A stretch of 9,740 bases of DNA from Deltaproteobacteria bacterium (GTDB taxonomy: Bacteria; Desulfobacterota; Desulfobacteria; Desulfobacterales; JAUVGT01), in contig JAUVGT010000176.1 in the NCBI GenBank assembly GCA_030593645.1, positions 1 to 9,740 on the forward strand, written 5' to 3'. Below, piece by piece: positions 7,252 to 9,740 of the stretch. The number at the start of each line of letters is the position of its first letter. Within the stretch, counting starts at the first letter, position 1. The notes under the pieces are model-generated. The model was given only the letters and a program-made list of their open reading frames with translations. It made no database searches and was not told the origin of the DNA. The translations under genes and the position numbers were made by a program.

Positions 7252-8400
7252 ATGATGACCCGTATACGAAACAAAATTAAAACAATTATGATGGGGGATG
7301 AAAAAACAAAGTTTATCTCCATAAGTTCATTTTTATTTTTACTGTCCCTGCTATATAAAGGCGCGGTTAATTCCAGGATTGCAGCTTATAAAACCGGCAT
7401 ATTTAAAAAAAAAAGACTTCCCTGCAAAATAATATCGATCGGTAATATAACGGTCGGTGGCACAGGCAAAACCCCCTTGACAATTTATATTGCGGAGCTA
7501 TTAACAGGGATCGGTCTGAGTGTGGTGGTAATCAGCAGGGGATATAAAGGAACAGCTGAAAACACCCGTAGTATTGTGAGTGACGGGCAAGAAATATTAA
7601 TAGATGCGAAAAAATCAGGCGATGAGCCATTTATGATGGCACAAACCTTATTGCGTTTCAGAATTCCGGTAATCGTCGGAAAGAGCCGGTATCATGCCGG
7701 ATTGCTCGCAATAAAAAGATTCAAACCCGACGTTATCCTGCTTGATGATGCTTTTCAGCATTTGAGAATTTTTCGTGATATTAATTTAGTACTTTTAGAT
7801 GGAAAGAAACCATTTGGAAATAATTATTTACTTCCGAGGGGAGTTCTAAGAGAGCCGATTTCATCACTCACACGCGGCGATGCATTTATTTTTACCAGAA
7901 CGGATCGTTTGTTAACTGGGAGTTTGTCAGAATTAACGCCCATCAAAAATAAAACTATACTGGATTTGCCTGTGTTCCAAACCGCTCATGTGCCATACAT
8001 TTCTGATAGTATCAAAAATAACCGCAATGACCCATCTATTTCACAACCCAAAGATTTTGGCATTTTAAAAAATCGAAAAGTGCTTGCATTTTCGGGTATT
8101 GCCGGAAACTTGGATTTTAAAAATACGATTGAAAGATTTTCATGTGATATTAAATCATTTATAGAGTTTCCGGATCATCATTTATATCACGATGATGATT
8201 TAAAGAAAATAACGCAGGCAGCCAGGGAGAAGGGAGTTGACTGTATACTGACAACTGAAAAGGATTATGTCAAAATTCGTGAAAGGTTCTCATGGCCCTT
8301 TGACCTTGTGATTGTCGGGATAAAAATCTCCTTCGGCGATCAGGAGGAACCATTTAGAACATTTATCAAAAATCGTTTGGAAATACCTGCTCAGGAGTAA
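7252..8400 (+). CDS. lpxK: tetraacyldisaccharide 4'-kinase LpxK
   Basis: Phosphorylates the 4'-position of tetra-acyldisaccharide-1-phosphate with ATP to give lipid IVA, at the inner face of the cytoplasmic membrane. 382 residues, longer than E. coli LpxK (328). An N-terminal hydrophobic helix at about 21-35 serves as membrane anchor, followed by the P-loop GNITVGGTGKT at 64-74. Further family motifs: SRGY at 95-98, SGDEP at 122-126, LDDAFQH at 164-170 carrying the catalytic Asp pair, LLPRGVLREP near 193-202, FPDHHLY at 306-312 and TEKDYV at 335-340. All key residues are present. Two adjacent ATGs (7252 and 7255) could each start the protein; neither has a good Shine-Dalgarno, and close spacing to lptG suggests coupled or read-through initiation. 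It ends one base before the convergent glycosyltransferase stop. waaA, often close to lpxK, is not in the window. Confidence 0.96.
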   Translation: MMTRIRNKIKTIMMGDEKTKFISISSFLFLLSLLYKGAVNSRIAAYKTGIFKKKRLPCKIISIGNITVGGTGKTPLTIYIAELLTGIGLSVVVISRGYKGTAENTRSIVSDGQEILIDAKKSGDEPFMMAQTLLRFRIPVIVGKSRYHAGLLAIKRFKPDVILLDDAFQHLRIFRDINLVLLDGKKPFGNNYLLPRGVLREPISSLTRGDAFIFTRTDRLLTGSLSELTPIKNKTILDLPVFQTAHVPYISDSIKNNRNDPSISQPKDFGILKNRKVLAFSGIAGNLDFKNTIERFSCDIKSFIEFPDHHLYHDDDLKKITQAAREKGVDCILTTEKDYVKIRERFSWPFDLVIVGIKISFGDQEEPFRTFIKNRLEIPAQE

Positions 8401-8401
8401 T

Positions 8402-9442
8402 TCATTCAGATAGTGCTTCAGCAAGTTTGATCCTCACCGATTCAGCACTGATAAGATTCATACACTTACGATCAAGATCAGGACACCGTTTTTTATAGCA
8501 GCCCACACAGTTTAAATCTGACTGGACAACGAGCTGCTCGCATTTATATGGTGCGGTACGCGTTGGAGAAGTAGGACCGAAAAGAGTTACAAAAGGTGTC
8601 CCTACCGCGGCAGACATATGACCCGGACCGGAATCAGGCCCTAGAGCGGCTTTGGCTGTTTTAAGCACTGCCATCAATTCCATCAGTGAAGTTCCGCCCA
8701 CCAGGTTAACCAGTCTTTTATGAACGATCTTTTTGCAAAGTTCAGCGGCTGCATGTATCTGCGATCGATCACCGATGAGTACTATGCCCATTTCCCATGA
8801 TGATAAAATACTTGTTATAAGTTCCATGTAACTCTGTATAAACCAGTCTTTTGACTGCCATGATGATCCCAGGACTACCGCAATAAAAGGAATTTCCATT
8901 TTAGAAATAACGGCAGGGGCAATTGATTTGTGATCCAGCGATGAGAAACCAAAATCAAGATCATCGGGTTCATCCAGGTTAAGATGTTTTGTGAACTCAA
9001 GATAATGCAGAATTTTTGGCTGCTGTTCGCCAAAATAGTCGATATGCTCGTTATTAAACAGCCAATTAAGCTCTTTTGAATCACGGCGATGAAATCCGAT
9101 TCTTTTTTTAGCTCCGGAAAGAAAAGAAAAGATCCCGCTTTTGAAATGACGCTGAAGATCAATCGTGATATCAAAGTGTGATTTTTTTAATTCGAAGAAT
9201 AGTTCCAACACGCCAAGGATATTCCGTGGGCGGTTAAAAATAATTGTTTTATCAATTTGAGGATGGAAATTGACGAGATCGGACCATTTTGGTTCCACAA
9301 GCCAGGTTATTCTGCTTTCATGCAGATTGTTCTTTATATGTGATACCAGGCATAAACCGCGAATTAAATCACCGAGCGATCCCATCAGGATAATTAGAAT
9401 TGAAGGGGATTCCGGAAGTTTATTGGGTTGGTTTTTAGGCAT
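8402..9442 (-). CDS. glycosyltransferase family 9 protein, ADP-heptose:LPS heptosyltransferase-like
   Basis: A GT9 (WaaC/WaaF-type, GT-B fold) enzyme of 346 residues, the family's normal length, probably adding heptose to the inner core at the cytoplasmic membrane face. Visible blocks: MGSLGDLIRGL at 20-30 (acceptor-side glycine loop), DLQRHFKSG at 95-103, KRIGF at 113-117, GSSWQSKDW at 192-200, LIGDRSQ near 222-228, and the donor-site signature GPDSGPGHMSAAVGTP at 268-283 followed by FGPTSP. The C-terminus carries Cys312, 315, 320 and 327 (CxxC, x4, C, x6, C), a pattern I recall from anaerobe GT9 proteins and a possible metal site. The start at 9442 has AGAG five bases upstream. It follows the kinase gene by 28 bases on the same strand and converges on lpxK. 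Whether it is WaaC, WaaF or another GT9 transferase cannot be told from sequence alone. Confidence 0.9.
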   Translation of the reverse strand: MPKNQPNKLPESPSILIILMGSLGDLIRGLCLVSHIKNNLHESRITWLVEPKWSDLVNFHPQIDKTIIFNRPRNILGVLELFFELKKSHFDITIDLQRHFKSGIFSFLSGAKKRIGFHRRDSKELNWLFNNEHIDYFGEQQPKILHYLEFTKHLNLDEPDDLDFGFSSLDHKSIAPAVISKMEIPFIAVVLGSSWQSKDWFIQSYMELITSILSSWEMGIVLIGDRSQIHAAAELCKKIVHKRLVNLVGGTSLMELMAVLKTAKAALGPDSGPGHMSAAVGTPFVTLFGPTSPTRTAPYKCEQLVVQSDLNCVGCYKKRCPDLDRKCMNLISAESVRIKLAEALSE

Positions 9443-9470
9443 AATTACTCTATTGGCTTTAAAATCACTT

Positions 9471-9740
9471 CTATTTAAAATTCGTGATCAGTCCGGATTG
9501 CATCAAATTTTTAAGAATTACAGGCAGCTTATGTTTCCGTACTGCTCGATTCCACCGGTTAAGGTACTTTTTCATTAATCTATATTTACTCCCCTTGAAA
9601 ATATGGGCTTTGTCAAAATCAATAAGAAAAATGTGTTTGTTATCATCAACCATAATATTTCCTGGGTGAAAATCAACATGGAATATCCTGTTTGTGATTA
9701 ATTTTGTCACCTGTTCTATTACATCAGGCATGATTATTTT
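9471..9740 (-). CDS. Kdo/WaaP-family lipopolysaccharide kinase, C-terminal part (runs off window)
   Basis: The last 89 residues of a protein kinase-like fold enzyme whose N-terminal lobe lies beyond the right edge; the frame is still open at base 9740, so the ATG at 9731 is probably internal. The catalytic loop reads HVDFHPGNI (bases 9654-9680) with the catalytic Asp and metal-binding Asn, and the DFG-equivalent is IDFD (9612-9623) followed by a basic C-terminal helix rich in Arg and Lys. HxDxxxxN followed by LIDFD is typical of the LPS-kinase group (KdkA/WaaP/RfaY), which phosphorylates Kdo or heptose of the inner core. It is read in the same direction as the GT9 gene, 28 bases downstream, and likely shares its transcript. 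A different small-molecule kinase of this fold is possible, but the LPS context favours core phosphorylation. Confidence 0.78.
   Translation of the reverse strand, partial: KIIMPDVIEQVTKLITNRIFHVDFHPGNIMVDDNKHIFLIDFDKAHIFKGSKYRLMKKYLNRWNRAVRKHKLPVILKNLMQSGLITNFK

Noticed and set aside
7291..7300. G-run followed by an ATG at 7298 within the start of lpxK
   Set aside because: That ATG is out of frame with lpxK, the Gs abut it too closely for a Shine-Dalgarno, and the frame stops after a few codons.

Overview
This window carries the late steps of lipid A and lipopolysaccharide (LPS) biosynthesis and export in a Gram-negative, double-membraned bacterium. The DNA is AT-rich. Gene content and order (LpxI rather than LpxH, a Gfo/Idh/MocA oxidoreductase directly before lpxB, msbA nearby, an LpxK with the DDAFQH form of its motif, and a GT9 transferase with a Cys-rich tail) are most like Desulfobacterota such as Desulfobacteraceae. 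That placement is inferred from remembered family and synteny patterns, not from a search.

Plus strand, 2-8400: seven recognisable genes in one direction. They are the 3' part of lpxI (UDP-2,3-diacylglucosamine hydrolase, 5' end outside the window), a Gfo/Idh/MocA oxidoreductase, lpxB (disaccharide synthase, ATGA overlap with the oxidoreductase), msbA (lipid A flippase ABC exporter), lptF and lptG (the two membrane subunits of the LptBFGC extractor), and lpxK (lipid A 4'-kinase). Between msbA and lptF lies a 169-base gap. It holds a possible 27-codon leader ORF whose stop codon overlaps the lptF start codon (TAATG) and which has the best Shine-Dalgarno-like sequence I found in the window. A candidate -10 box sits before msbA, and weaker promoter-like pairs sit before the oxidoreductase and lptF.

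Minus strand, 9740-8402: the C-terminal part of a kinase of the Kdo/WaaP LPS-kinase family (running off the right edge), followed by a GT9 heptosyltransferase-like gene. This pair converges on lpxK with one base between the two stop codons, so there is no room for a conventional terminator between the stops.

Together the genes cover UDP-diacyl-GlcN to lipid X (LpxI), lipid X to tetra-acyl disaccharide-1-phosphate (LpxB), lipid IVA (LpxK), flipping across the inner membrane (MsbA) and extraction toward the Lpt bridge (LptFG). The minus-strand genes probably add and phosphorylate inner-core sugars. The most interesting biological hint is the oxidoreductase between lpxI and lpxB. By position and family it could be a GnnA-type UDP-GlcNAc 3-dehydrogenase, which would mean a lipid A with amide-linked acyl chains at position 3, but its usual aminotransferase partner is not in the window. 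I see no mobile elements, CRISPR arrays, tRNA or rRNA genes, and no gene-free stretch longer than about 180 bases. I do not see a clear-cut new system here.
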